Assembly (NCBI GenBank): GCA_951640165.1
Contig: OX621256.1
Span: 4,278,001-4,342,000, forward strand
From: Pseudoips prasinana
Taxonomy: Eukaryota > Arthropoda > Insecta > Lepidoptera > Nolidae
Direction of reading: 5' to 3'
Length of the DNA: 64,000 nucleotides
The notes under the pieces are model-generated. The model searched no databases and was not told where the DNA came from. It was given only the letters and a program-made list of their open reading frames with translations. Position numbers and translations under genes: made by a program. Below are positions 29,551 through 40,182 of the stretch, piece after piece (position 1 is the stretch's first letter; each line of letters begins with the position of its first letter).

Positions 29551-29900
29551 CTACGTGGCTCGACAAATGGATGTGCGATTAATGCTTATGCGACAAAACT
29601 GTATTGCCACTCACCATAGTTCGAATGCACGCTAGTGTGACATACAGAAGATCGACATCTCGTAAAAAGCGAGCCTTGCACATCGCGAGCCGCTGCCGCG
29701 CGCGGCACGCTCGTTCGGCTCGTGCGTTGTTTTGCCATGTTTTAACCTAACCAAACCGAATCAAACCTAAACCTATTGATATTTTAGCGAGATGTCGTTC
29801 TTCAGTGTGTTGCACAAGCGTGCATTCGAACTATGGTGAGTTACAGTACAGTTTTGTCGCATAAGCGTTAATCGCACATCCCTTTGTCGACCTCACGTAG
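29551..29900. mobile_element. MITE with about 120-bp inverted arms and CpG core
   Basis: Ends CTACGTGG...CCTCACGTAG. The arms share GGATGTGCGATTAA, GCTTATGCGACAAAACTGTA, CTATG / CATAG and GTTCGAATGCACGC. The centre is CpG-rich (GCCGCTGCCGCGCGCGGCAC). No ORF and no definite target duplication. Confidence 0.75.
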
Positions 29901-29911
29901 TTAGGAAAAAG

Positions 29912-30030
29912 GTAAGGCGCACATTTAAACCACTTTGACGGTCAACTATCTATAAACTGACCGCGTGCCTAGCTGCTTTGCCTCGCCAATCACTTACAGA
30001 TCGATGAGTGCAACTGACTATCAGTGGCTA
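29912..30030 (-). mobile_element. 5S rRNA-like SINE, family H (head only)
   Basis: GGCGAGGCAAAGCAGCTAGG, GCGGTCAGTTTATAGATAG and TTGACCGTCAAAGTGG; body missing. Confidence 0.55.
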
Positions 30031-30291
30031 TAACTGTGTAACACTTTAAGTATCATGTTGGAGCAAATCAAAATTTAATTCCATTTCAGTTACCAGCAGG
30101 AATAAGTAAATCTAAAACCTCATTCTTTCATTTCACACCACATGACATGACACATGTCACGGGCCGCTGGTACTATTCTCACCCAGAAATACATAACTTA
30201 TATAGATAATTACACTCTGAACATTAACAAAATAAAAATACTATACATTATATATCTTATCTTTAAAAAGATAAGATATATTACATATACT

Positions 30292-30392
30292 ACTTTTCTT
30301 TGTTACATATCAGTTATCTGGTTTCCATAGTAAAAGCTCTGCTTAGTTTGGAATCAGATGGCCGTGTGTGAATAATGTCCCAGGATATTATT
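30292..30392 (+). mobile_element. tRNA-derived SINE, family C (tail)
   Basis: ATCTGGTTTCCATAGTAAAAG to AATGTCCCAGGATATTATTA. Confidence 0.75.
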
Positions 30393-30402
30393 ATGTTATT
30401 TA

Positions 30403-30690
30403 AAAATAAAATAAAAAGGTTTTTATTCACGTAGACTTTAAAAAAGCGCTTGTAAATAGTCAGAACATGTTTGTAGTAATATAGTGTAGTAATATACATT
30501 AGATATTATTTCTAGTAACATAGATATTTAGGTACATCTTGTATGAAAACATTTATAAAATTTATTTTATTAGAGAAATGATATTTAGCTAGCTCGTATC
30601 AAGTTATTGTCAAGAGATTATGTTTAATTATCTAGTTTAAGTCTAATATTTTTACTACATATTGTCAATGGTTCTGTCTATATTAAAGGT
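30403..30690 (-). mobile_element. Retrotransposon 3' tail, family J
   Basis: Long copy with TTTAGCTAGCTCGTATCAAG and GGTTCTGTCTATATTAAAGG at its outer end; sits right behind a SINE C tail. Confidence 0.65.
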
Positions 30691-30692
30691 AT

Positions 30693-31590
30693 TATTATTA
30701 TGACGGACCTTGTGTTAATAACGACGGTCGCGCTTTAATGCTACCACCGGCACAGAATAAAAAGTACTTACGTACAGAAACGGCTCTTCGCGGAACAATT
30801 TATAGAAATAGCGACTCCTGCTACTAAGCAACTAAGTGCAATTCAGCTTGCATACGCGCTCAGTGCCTACCGCGATATTCACCTAAACGCTGCCGCTCTC
30901 TTCTAACGCATTACACTGTCGCTGTCGGACACGGAGTGTCCTGGCGTAGGGTTCCCTGCTTGCCGCTGTTACTGTGATACCTATTCATCGTCTATCTACT
31001 TATTAACCACATAATCTATCTTATGTTTGATCCGTATATATTACACGGTCAATTTTTACAAATGTGATATTTTTTTTATATGTTATTTAAGCTGGCTCGA
31101 CGAACTTTACTATATTAATTCATAAATATCTCCTAAACGCGTGGACCGATTGGCATGACTCAAACGGATAAAATGGTTTTAGACCAAAATCTTTAATTTG
31201 ACACCAAAATCGTTAAGATATCTCGACAAACAAAAAATCACATTTTCAAGTTGCTCTCGTAATTATCTTACATGTTTGAAACTCATACCAATTCTTTTAA
31301 AAACTATCTTGTCCAACAAAAACGTTAAAACTAGAGTCTATACGACTGAAAACACATTATTTGGAATCTAATTATAAATAATGAACAACTACAAAATCCC
31401 TACTTTGGCATTTAAAATAATAATTTGAACTAACATTTCCGCAACTGTAGGTAATGTAAAAACTGCTAAAACCTTTTCCCATTTTTTCGGCAAACATCCA
31501 AATGAACAATACCTAGCACCAGACTTGTGATGATGAGACATTTTTGTTGTTCAATATTTATAGTATTAAGCAGAGAGCTGCCAGTACTTT
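30693..31590. other. Stretch without recognisable gene
   Basis: GC-richer part 30716-30960 (TACGCGCTCAGTGCCTACCG), then AT-rich DNA. No frame with motifs. Confidence 0.35.
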
Positions 31591-31800
31591 TTAATCCGTG
31601 GCGTATGGCGCTGCGCGCGAGCGGTCGACGACAGCCCTCTGGGTTATGCCACTGCTAAGGCGCGCGAAAGTGTAGGTAATTATCACCGTAGGTATGGCCG
31701 AGTGAAGGGGCCCTGCCACCGGATCCAATGCGCCCCAACTGAGAAGACCCAGCGAAACAAACTCAGTGGGTTCATCTACTACCGGTTTCAATTGAACCAC
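31591..31800 (-). other. GC-rich open frame, unidentified
   Basis: 69 codons on the minus strand (MVQLKPVVDEPTEFVSLGLL and onward) with balanced codon use, unlike nearby frames. The plus strand ends with AATAAAGAAATTGACTGAC, which looks like a polyadenylated repeat 3' end. It is more likely a repeat read backwards than a gene; no family recognised. Confidence 0.25.
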
Positions 31801-31827
31801 CTGATAAATAAAGAAATTGACTGACCT

Positions 31828-32040
31828 ATGTATCTAGTGGTTAGTGAATTTGACTGCTAAGCGAGAAGTCGTGGGCTCGATTCCTATCCAGGGCAAATCT
31901 TTGTTTAGTGAGCAGGATTTTTAGTTCTGTGTCATGTAATTTATCAAAAATATGTATGTATTTACAAATATATAAGTATGTTTTATCAGTTTTCTGGTTG
32001 CCATAGTACAGGCTCTGCCTTGTTTGGGATCGTCCCAAGA
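31828..32040 (+). mobile_element. tRNA-derived SINE, family B
   Basis: The longest B copy, keeping the tail: TTTCTGGTTGCCATAGTACA, GGCTCTGCCTTGTTTGGGAT, CCCAAGATATT. This is homologous to the tails of families A and C. Confidence 0.8.
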
Positions 32041-32306
32041 TATTTACTAATGCCAAGCTGAATTGGCAGTGGGCAGGGTACAAAGCTCATAGAGCCGACG
32101 GCCGTTGGGGCATATAAAGGTTCTCCAGTAGCGACCACGTACCGGAAGACGCAGCGTGGGCAGGCCCCCTACAAGGTGGACCGATGATCTTCTGAGTGTC
32201 GCTGGATGTCCCTGGATGCTGATAGCGTAAAACCGGTCATTGTGGAGATCTTTGGGGGAGGCTTTTGTTCATCAGTAATCTTTCCGCTGACATGATGATG
32301 ATGATT
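32041..32306 (+). pseudogene. RTE-like retrotransposon 3' end (family F)
   Basis: TTGGCAGTGGGCAGGGTACA, CGGAAGACGCAGCGTGGGCA, GGAGATCTTTGGGGGAGGCT, tail ATGATGATGATGATT. Frame broken by indels. Confidence 0.75.
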
Positions 32307-32723
32307 CATTGTTTTATTCTGCATGAACATGCCTATAAAATTTAATACTTATGATTTCTGACAAGGAAGACGTAAATTCATACATTTATTTCTCTGCTAA
32401 CCACCGCAAATGACCTTCAATGAAACAATTACTTATATAAATTTGTTATTAGCTAACCATTAGTGAGTTGTTATTAACTGTTTATTGTATTAATTAAATA
32501 AAATTAGTCACATGTATATTCATGAGTAACGGGCCATAATAGTTTCCATAAAATAATTCCAGTCCTATTTTTACTTCCAATAAGTAACCTAAGCTGCCAT
32601 ATAAAATATTCCCATTTACATAAAGTTTTCCCTTTAGGTATTGCACTTCTTTTATTAGTTCTTATTACTGTGGATATCTAGATTCATTAATCATATATCA
32701 TCAGCCTGATATCCACTCCATAA
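32307..32723. other. AT-rich stretch, nothing recognised
   Basis: No frame or repeat recognised. Confidence 0.35.
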
Positions 32724-33034
32724 TCTATACATATAATAAAATCTTAAGAAAGTCAAAACTGTACATTGAATATTTTTTAAAAAGAATACTTGCGCCGCCA
32801 TCTCCGATTGATATCGAAACCAAAAATATAGTTTTTAGAATTTTTGTTTGTTTGTCCGTATGTATGTCCGGGTTAAACTCAAAAGTACTGCATGGATTTA
32901 CTTCAAATTTTGCATGAATATTACTAAAAGGCCGGGTCAACATATAGGCTACATATTATCACGTTATCACCTACGGAGAGGAGCTGTGATAATATATAAA
33001 ATTTAACGCAGGTAAAACCACGGGGCACAGCTAG
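32724..33034 (+). mobile_element. Lep1-like Helitron
   Basis: A|TCTATACATA start; hairpin degraded (GCAGGTAAAACCACG); CTAG end at 33031-33034, then T. Confidence 0.9.
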
Positions 33035-33035
33035 T

Positions 33036-33205
33036 TGATAGATAGATAGATACACTCTTTATTGTACACCTAAAGAAATAATGCAAAGCAACATACAAAT
33101 ACAACATACAAATTATAATAGTACAATTGGCGGCCATATCACAAAGTGTGATCTCTTCCAGGCAACCTAGGTAGTGAAAGGAAATGGGGCAGTTGCTAGT
33201 GTACA
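33036..33205 (-). mobile_element. Retrotransposon 3' tail, family Q
   Basis: Minus strand: GGTTGCCTGGAAGAGATCAC, GGCCGCCAATTGTAC, GTACAATAAAGAGTG, ending in a (TATC)n microsatellite as tail. Confidence 0.7.
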
Positions 33206-33212
33206 AAATCAA

Positions 33213-33322
33213 TTGGTTGTCCGGAAGAAATCGCAGTAGCGATAAGACCGCCCTTTATACCTAATTTATGTATGATCATTTTAATTTTAAGTTATGGTGT
33301 ACATTAAAGTGTATTTTACTTT
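33213..33322 (+). mobile_element. Retrotransposon 3' tail, family Q
   Basis: GGTTGTCCGGAAGAAATCGC, GCGATAAGACCGCCCTTTAT, GTGTACATTAAAGTG. Head-to-head with the preceding minus copy. Confidence 0.7.
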
Positions 33323-33435
33323 ACTTTAAAGCCGGTTTTAGGTTATTTAAAGACCAACAAAAATTATTAATTACTTTAAAGAAATATAATACTATGATTT
33401 AAAGACGAGCTACAATTTCAAATTTCACTTTCCGT

Positions 33436-33614
33436 GCCTCTAGCACGAGTTCCTGCAGTTTACTTACTCGATCACACGTACAGTTTCGTCCCATACATTG
33501 AGCACCAGAGTTTTAGTTCTTAATAGTTTCCGCGAGAGGCGCTGGTGCTCAATGTATGGGACGAAACTGTACGTGTGATCGAGTAAGTAAACTGCAGGAA
33601 CTCGTGCTAGAGGC
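33436..33614. mobile_element. Perfect 73-bp hairpin element, family O copy 1
   Basis: Arms 33436-33508 and 33542-33614 are exact reverse complements over 73 bases (GCCTCTAGCACGAGTTCCTG through CATTGAGCACCAG) with a 33-base loop. The second copy at 62754-62925 has a few differences. Too short to code; possibly a fold-back transposon. Confidence 0.8.
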
Positions 33615-33639
33615 TCCGATTACTATGTATTCCCCGACT

Positions 33640-34153
33640 TGAGGGTCGCTGAAAAAACGCTTCAAAAAGTTTACCCGTTATCTTCGTAGCCCTACCCGAT
33701 TGTTAGAAAATGCTGTATAACGACTTATTTGTATAACTGTGTGCAGGTTACAGTTCCACAGAGAGTCGTAACCTGTGACACGCCGGTGAAGTCAATACGT
33801 TTAGTATATTAGTTTAGTAATATAGTAACTGAAAATGTGTCTAAAAGATTATTAAAAAAGGTGCTTGTGAAACACTATCTATCACTGTGTCCGTAAACAA
33901 ACCAACGGCCGCGGTTTGTCGTGGATAGCAAGTAAAGTTACTTGCTCTCCGCGACAAGCTGTTGGTTGTTCACGTGGGATGATGGAACTGTAATTTGTTT
34001 ATATAAGTAGTAGTAATGTTAACTATTTAGTTATTAGAATTAAGATGTGAACCCGCGAGAATACTGCCGACAAACTGTACTGCAGTTTGGCAGAATACAT
34101 AAAGTGTAAAAAAAATGTATTATTTTGAAAGTTAAATAAAAAAAAAAAAAAAA
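33640..34153 (+). repeat. Unidentified poly(A)-ended sequence
   Basis: Ends AAGTTAAATAAA followed by about 14 A (34138-34153). Contains a strong hairpin GATAGCAAGTAA / TTACTTGCTCTC within GTTTGTCGTG...CGCGACAAGC. A terminal poly(A) with AATAAA suggests a reverse-transcribed RNA or a non-LTR 3' UTR; source unknown. Confidence 0.4.
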
Positions 34154-34189
34154 GTTATGTCGAAACTGGTCTATGAGATTTTATGAGGT

Positions 34190-34437
34190 TCCCTTATATG
34201 GACTAAGCGTTCCAATGTACCAACGCAGTACCTGCAAGAACACATATACTATTATAATGTACTGCCAACTATCACTTTGTCTCCCTGCATTGCTTTGGTT
34301 CATCCAACGGTTGTCTGGAAGAGATTGCTATATTAGTGATAAGACCGCCGTTTGTACCTCATAATATAAGCTAACTTATGTTTCAATGTATGTTCCGATT
34401 TGGTGCAATAAAGTGTTCCTATCTATCTATCTATAAT
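34190..34437 (+). mobile_element. Retrotransposon 3' tail, family Q
   Basis: CAACGGTTGTCTGGAAGAGA, GTGATAAGACCGCCGTTTGT, GTGCAATAAAGTGTTCC, then (TATC)n. Confidence 0.75.
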
Positions 34438-34700
34438 ATCCTGGGATATTATTCACACACCATTTATAGAGGTGATTGAGAGGCCATCTGATCCCAAACT
34501 ATGCTTAGTTTGGGATCAGATGGCCTCTCAGAGCAGAGCTTGTACTATGGAAACCAGATAACTGATTTTCCTTTTAGACCCAGACTCAGTAGGTACAAAC
34601 AGGCATGTTCATGCACACAAATATCTGTCCTGGGTGGGCATCGAACCCACGACCTGCGGTGTGAAAGGCAAGCATTTACCAACCACACCAAAAGGCTGAT
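34434..34700 (-). mobile_element. tRNA-derived SINE, family C with internal hairpin
   Basis: Head and core intact (GGGTTCGATGCCC B-box region on the minus strand). The tail contains a perfect 24-base inverted repeat (34478-34501 with 34506-34529, 4-base loop) where GGCCATCTGATCCCAAAC is present in both orientations. Confidence 0.85.
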
Positions 34701-35815
34701 TTTACTGAAGATTCTGTATACCAAGTTACATTACAGCTTACTCATATCAATCGCCCGCTATTAACGATTCGATTACACCAACGTTCAAACGAACTGTTAA
34801 CTTATTGTTAACTCGCCGATCGGTTAGAAACAATTTAGCCAATTAACTCGCCGTAAAATGTGATGCTCTGAGCTGTGATCTATTAACTTCGACAATTCAA
34901 CCAATCGAAACTCGTGGAACTGTTAAAGTCTGTACATATGTATAGACCGCACAGCGAGGTTTAGGAAAGGATATGAATTCAAAATATTTTAATATTTAAC
35001 TTTACTATTTGAATTAGTTTGAATTGAATTTGATTTGTTTTGCTATTGTAACTAGATATTAATTTAACATTTGTTCTATTAGTATTTAGTTAAAATTCTG
35101 TGAACAAATCTCAAATGGCGGACCGTGGTCCGAACTCCGACTAGCGACCTATTTTGTGCGAACTTTCAGTAAACAGAAAGTTATATTAATATGTGAAGTT
35201 ATACGAACATAATAATATGTATATTGTGGCGTCCATTCGACAACGGACAATGCGGATAGTACAACTCGAAAGAATTTAATTAACTCCGATTGCTATGTTA
35301 AAAAAATAGTATGTTTAAATTTATAAATTTAATTATTAACTAGCTATAAAATAAGGATCGCGATGGTAATTTTATTTCTTTAAAACAGACTTGCAAATGA
35401 AATAAATTGGTAATCGCTTGCGTAGAATAACAGGAAAGTTCCGGATATTTAATAATATCTATATTAGTTATATAATATTGCATGATGCCCGAAACATTTT
35501 GCATGCATGCAAAAGTGCATAATTTTTTATGAGTGAGCGTGACAGTTGCGAATTCTGCGCCTTAAGGCGCTGACCACATCCTAGTTAGTTTTTTCGGTAA
35601 GTTTTAGTAAATAATCTCAATAAAGAAAAACGTTTTTGATCTCCAAACATGTATTTTAGCTACTATAGAAAAAATCTGAAATTCACCCCTAAAATGAAAT
35701 GAATCTCAAGAAATTACAACATAATTTTAATTGTCATTTAATATACTTACAAACACTAATGATTAGGAAAGTCTTATTTGTTTTAAATTTTTCATAAAGT
35801 TTCTTATATTATATA
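34701..35815. other. AT-rich stretch, nothing certain
   Basis: TTGTGGCGTCCATTCGACAA near 35225 faintly resembles the sequence just inside a retroviral-type LTR, but no matching LTR pair or pol frame is present. Confidence 0.35.
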
Positions 35816-36136
35816 CTAGCTGTGCCCCGCGGTTTTTCTCGCGTTAAATTTTATTAATTATCACAGCTCCTCCACCGTAGGTGATAGCGTGATAATATGT
35901 AGCCTATATGTTGACCCGACCTCTTAGTAATATTCATGCAAAATTTGAAATTAATCCATGCAGTACTTTTCGAGTTTAGCCCGGACATACATACAGACAA
36001 ACAGATAAACAGACAAAACTTCTAAAAACGATATTTTTGGCTTCGATATCGATTGTAGATCACGTCCTAAGTATCCTTTTTAAGAAATTTTCAATGAATA
36101 GTTTTGACTTTCCTACGATTTTATTATATGTATAGA
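35816..36136 (-). mobile_element. Lep1-like Helitron
   Basis: CTAG 35816-35819 through TATAGA 36136. The hairpin loop is altered (GCGAGAAAAACCGC). Confidence 0.9.
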
Positions 36137-36840
36137 TATTTAGCTGAAAGATAATGATTTTGTTCTATTAAATCCTGTATTTTAACGTGCTCTGATATTT
36201 TTCTATAAGATAAAATATCAAAACTAGATGATGCTAATATTATTTTAAATTTTAGATGTTGGTTGTTTGAAGCTCTCAGTTGCTCAGATATATAAAACTA
36301 CAATCAATCTTACGAAATAACAGTAAATATTAATATTGTACTTCACACATCTCCGAGATATTTTCCCGCTTCGGTATTTTCTAATTAAATGTCACAGATG
36401 CATGTCGCAACATGTTTGGGCTTTCAATTTGGTGTAATTAGTATGTAGTGTTACATTCTTATACCGGCTTGTTACTAAATGTCCAATGTTCTATTTCGTA
36501 ATAGAGTGGAGTAATTTCTGACAAACTTCAAAAAGGACTACACAGTCCTCAATTTGATGGGTATTTACTGAACCGACTACAAACGAGAGAGATTGTCAAT
36601 TAGAAATAGTACTTACAGCTTTTTGTAAACTCAGCGGCGGCTTTGAGTGATGCAGAATCGTACTGTTAATTTTAATAATGAGTCAAATAATAAACTGGTT
36701 TTAATTGAAACACCGACATCAAAGTCAACAAAAAATATAGTGAGATAAAAAAAAAAGAACATTATTCACATTTTAGGTACTTATTTTTACGTTCCTTTAA
36801 GTACATTTTTACGTTCTTATATGTTAAGTAAAAATATAGC
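36137..36840. other. AT-rich stretch, nothing recognised
   Basis: No frame or repeat recognised. Confidence 0.35.
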
Positions 36841-36843
36841 TTA

Positions 36844-36911
36844 AAAATTTAAAATTTCGATAGTTAAACCTATATCACGTATAGGTTTAACTATCGAAAT
36901 TTAAAATTTTT
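36844..36911. repeat. AT-rich hairpin
   Basis: About 31-base arms (AAATTTCGATAGTTAAACC and complement) with a 5-base centre TCACG; two mismatches in the outer A/T run. Confidence 0.75.
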
Positions 36912-36924
36912 GACAATAAATTAC

Positions 36925-37125
36925 CTTATACTTAGCAAAATATCATTATTACATTATGAAATAAATCTTATTGTAAATGTTTTCATACAATCCGTGTACC
37001 GAAATATCTAAATGTACCTAGAAATGATTATAAATAAATTATATATTACTACAAACATGTTCTGATTATTTACAAGCGCTTTTTTAAAGTCTACGTGAAT
37101 AAAAACCTTTTTTATTTTAAGTAAT
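36925..37125 (+). mobile_element. Retrotransposon 3' tail, family J
   Basis: The only plus-strand J copy: TGTAAATGTTTTCATACAAT, ACAAACATGTTCTGATTATT, GTGAATAAAAACCTTTTTT. Confidence 0.65.
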
Positions 37126-37570
37126 GGTTGACGAGTCGGAGTACTCGTAGTTTTAAATCGAAAGTGAGACGTGCGTCAGGCTAATTGATAGAACTGTAAA
37201 CATGTTTTTGCAGAGGGCTGTACCCAATAATTCCTAGAACTGAAACTTTGTGGTTAAAAGCTCTTGTTCGGAAACCTAATAATATAATTCATCTTGACGT
37301 TTATGACGTCCGCGCTATTATTTTTTTATGTCATAATAATGTAAACAAAGTTGCAATGTTTCGCACTTGACCGCCGCGTGCAAACCACATTGTAAAAGTT
37401 CCCACGGTTTTTGATTGAGGTGAACGGCACGCTGTTCTGAATGTTTTTCAAAATATTTTGTATGTTATTATACAAGGTATAGCATAAATAGTAGAGGAAA
37501 ATAAAGGAGAGCTATCTACAATTGGAAATGAATAAATCAAAGAATGCCAGTTTGTTAAATATTAACAAAA

Positions 37571-37720
37571 CTAGATGTGCTCCGCGATTTTACTCGCGTC
37601 AAAAATTATAAATATGCCTAATATAAAAACCTATATTAAATAAAAAATAAAATAAAAAAAGACGTGTGGCACTCGGAGACTGCCGCGGTAAAGCTATTGA
37701 ATAGCATTTTTTATCAATTA
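37571..37720 (-). mobile_element. Helitron 3' end, different family
   Basis: CTAG at 37571, hairpin GCGAGTAAAATCGC on the minus strand, then unrelated interior with GACGTGTGGCACTCGGAGAC. 5' boundary not found. Confidence 0.5.
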
Positions 37721-37931
37721 TGCAATTATAATTATTTAATTATTTTATAATACTGCATTTGTGATAATAATAATAAAATGAATGTATATAGATTACCTAC
37801 TAACTCATTTTCTTTCACTATTTTTTCGTGACTTTCTTCATTAATAAATGCACTTTGTTTATTCATATTTAAAACAAACAAATTATACGAGTACAGATAT
37901 TCACTGTTGTACGTAGATGATAAATACCTAT

Positions 37932-39358
37932 ACTGCCCAACTAAGCGCAAAAGCGGTATCTTAATGAAAGCGAGTTTCGAGATAATTGAAGTTTTGTAAA
38001 AAATCCTTTTTTTTACTTTGTATTATGACTTTTTTGCTTATTAAATAGTATTTATATATTATATTGGATCTATTTGTTACTACAATAGTTAAAATATCAA
38101 AAATGTATATGGATATACCTTTTTCATGAGATACTGCTACACCGCTTAGTAATTATACAATTAAAATTTGAGTTACCGCTTTTTCGTTAGCTTTTCTCCT
38201 ACATGTACGTATACAAAAAAATATGTATTTTGTATCGAATAAAATATGTATTATTTAAGGAAATAAAAACGATCAAAGTATATTTATGAAGTCTTTTATT
38301 ATTCAAGTTTATAATGGCATAAGAAAATATTTGAAGAAAAAACGGATTCTATGAAATTAATCTAGTCAAAAGTAGGGAGTTCTCTCCAAAAGGACATTCT
38401 GTTTGGAAGTATAATATTTTGAAAAGATTTCAAAATATTTTCTTTTTTCTTCTTTGGTGGTGGCAAAATTTGGGTTTTCAATATTTTATTGCCAGTAATA
38501 GGGTCTTTATTGAATCCAGTTCTGTATGGTACCTAATCAAAACTGCCTCTATTGACTTCTACTTCGACCATTTCATTGATATATGGTCACGGTTTAATTC
38601 GAGATAGTTTATACTGTGTCGTGTAATCTTCCCAGTCATAAAAATCTTGCAGAGTCATTTCTTTAGGTTTTGGTTTTATTCCTGCAGAAAAATCTGAAAA
38701 GTCAAATTTTGTCAAATTTTGTTTTTCATGCGCAAACAATTGTCAACCCACAGTAAGATATTTTTTTTATCTCGATGAAAAATATAAAAATGGTAGTATG
38801 CACTTATGATTTCGGTTTTGTAGCGTCCAAACAACCCTTCATACCATAATACAATTTTCGGCCTTGACCAGTCGGCACAAAACTTTCGTAGTAAACCACT
38901 ATCCTGTGGGTAAAATGTAAATGTATTAGACACCCGATCGTATCAACCAAACAATAAGAGCCATTTTAATTTGCCGCTGCAACCGTATCTCATAAAGGAA
39001 AATGATTTGCAGATCAAGTAAGCATTCAAAAACTAAGCGTTGTAGCGGTAATTCACGCATTTTACATATTTGCCGCTTAACGGCTTAGAAAAATTGTTGT
39101 TGTTGTTAAAGAGATTTGGCGGTATTTAAATATACGGCTGTTTGCCTACTTAATATTGATATACCTCTAATATCCTTAGTGATTTAAGGTAAAACTGAGA
39201 TAGAGAAATCTTTCTTAAGGGTATTTTTATATGTTTTCAACACGATAGCGCTAAAAGGCTTAGTTCATTAGATGCGTATTTTTTAAAGCTATCCGATGGT
39301 ATAAAAATAAATATAACGATTTTTTTTGAGATACCGCTTTTGCGCTTAGTAGGGCAGT
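37932..39358. mobile_element. DNA transposon with decayed transposase
   Basis: Inverted ends CTGCCC[A/T]ACTAAGCGCA followed by AAAGCGGTATCT, at 37933-37961 and 39329-39357. TATA flanks both sides (37929-37932, 39358-39361). Subterminal relatives of the end motif recur inside (TACACCGCTTAGTAATTA, GCGTTGTAGCGGTAA, TGCCGCTTAACGGCTTAG), typical of transposase-binding sites. A minus-strand transposase-like relic lies in the middle. Superfamily not assigned. Confidence 0.7.
38362..38933 (-). pseudogene. Transposase-like relic with DNC motif
   Basis: Minus strand from 38933: FHPQDSG-like FYPQDSGLLRKF, then WSRPKIVLWYEGLFG, RDKKNILLWVDNC. After a gap the C-terminus reads KFDFSDFSAGIKPKP, MTLQDFYDWEDYTTQ, VEVNRGSFD, GFNKDPITGNK and NRMSFWRELPTFD to the end. 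Stops at the positions after IKP and SFD, and a missing stretch between VDNC and KFDFSD, show decay. A Trp-rich, DNC-containing layout of this kind occurs in a large insect protein family thought to be transposon-derived (from memory, unnamed). The inverted repeats around it support a transposase origin. No stop-free segment longer than 75 codons remains. Confidence 0.6.
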
Positions 39359-39590
39359 ATACAGCTATATACTTTCTCACAATCAGCTGATTACGGTAGT
39401 TTTCCAATACAACCAATGCCACCTAAAGGCGGGTTGCTGAACTAAAGAGACAAGGGTGATATTTCAAAAAGTTCTGGTATTTATCGATAGATGGCGATCG
39501 AAGTGGGGAGTGTTAGGTTTTTTCGTTACGGAATTTCTGGATTCGGATCCCACGCTCAAGGCCCGCGATAGAAGCTATGCAATAGCTTAA

Positions 39591-39734
39591 AAGATTTTTA
39601 TTCATGTAGACTTTAAAAAAGCGCTTGTAAATAGTCAGAACATGTTTGTAGTAATACAGTTATTATTTCTAGTTACTTATTATAGAGATTTAGGTACACG
39701 GATTTTTAAAACATTTATAAAATTTATTTTATAA
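39591..39734 (-). mobile_element. Retrotransposon 3' tail, family J (left part)
   Basis: Interrupted by the Helitron at 39735; the remainder (GTAGTGATATTTAGCTAGGT) resumes at 40032. Confidence 0.7.
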
Positions 39735-40031
39735 CTAGCTGTGCCCCGCGGTTTTACCCGCGTTAAATTGTATACGTAGGTGATAGGTTGATAATGTGTA
39801 GCCTATATGTTGACCCGACCTCTTAGTAATATTTTTGCAAAATTTGAAGTAAATGCAGTACTTTTTGAGTTTAGCCCGGACATACATACAGACAAACGGA
39901 CAAACAGATAAAAATTCTTAAAACTATATTTTTGGCTTCAATATTGATAGTAGATCACGCCCAAAGTATCCTTTTAAAAAAATATTCATTGTACAGTTTT
40001 GAGTTTCTTGCTATTTTATTATATGTATAGA
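39735..40031 (-). mobile_element. Lep1-like Helitron nested in family J
   Basis: CTAG 39735-39738, TATAGA end 40031. The flanking J sequence is continuous across it, so other J copies show the empty site. Confidence 0.9.
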
Positions 40032-40182
40032 AGATAGTAGTGATATTTAGCTAGGTTGTTTAAGTTATTCGTATATGGTTATTCGTTATGTTATTCGGAT
40101 ATGCATGTAAATCATGCAGCATGCACACATATTTTTTTGAAAAATACGCCTAATCTATTTAAATTAACCACTTTATTCTCTA

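Noticed and set aside
35100..35270. Possible LTR edge with primer-binding site (TTGTGGCGTCCATTCGACAA)
   Set aside because: No second LTR, no polypurine tract and no gag/pol frame; the resemblance is too weak.
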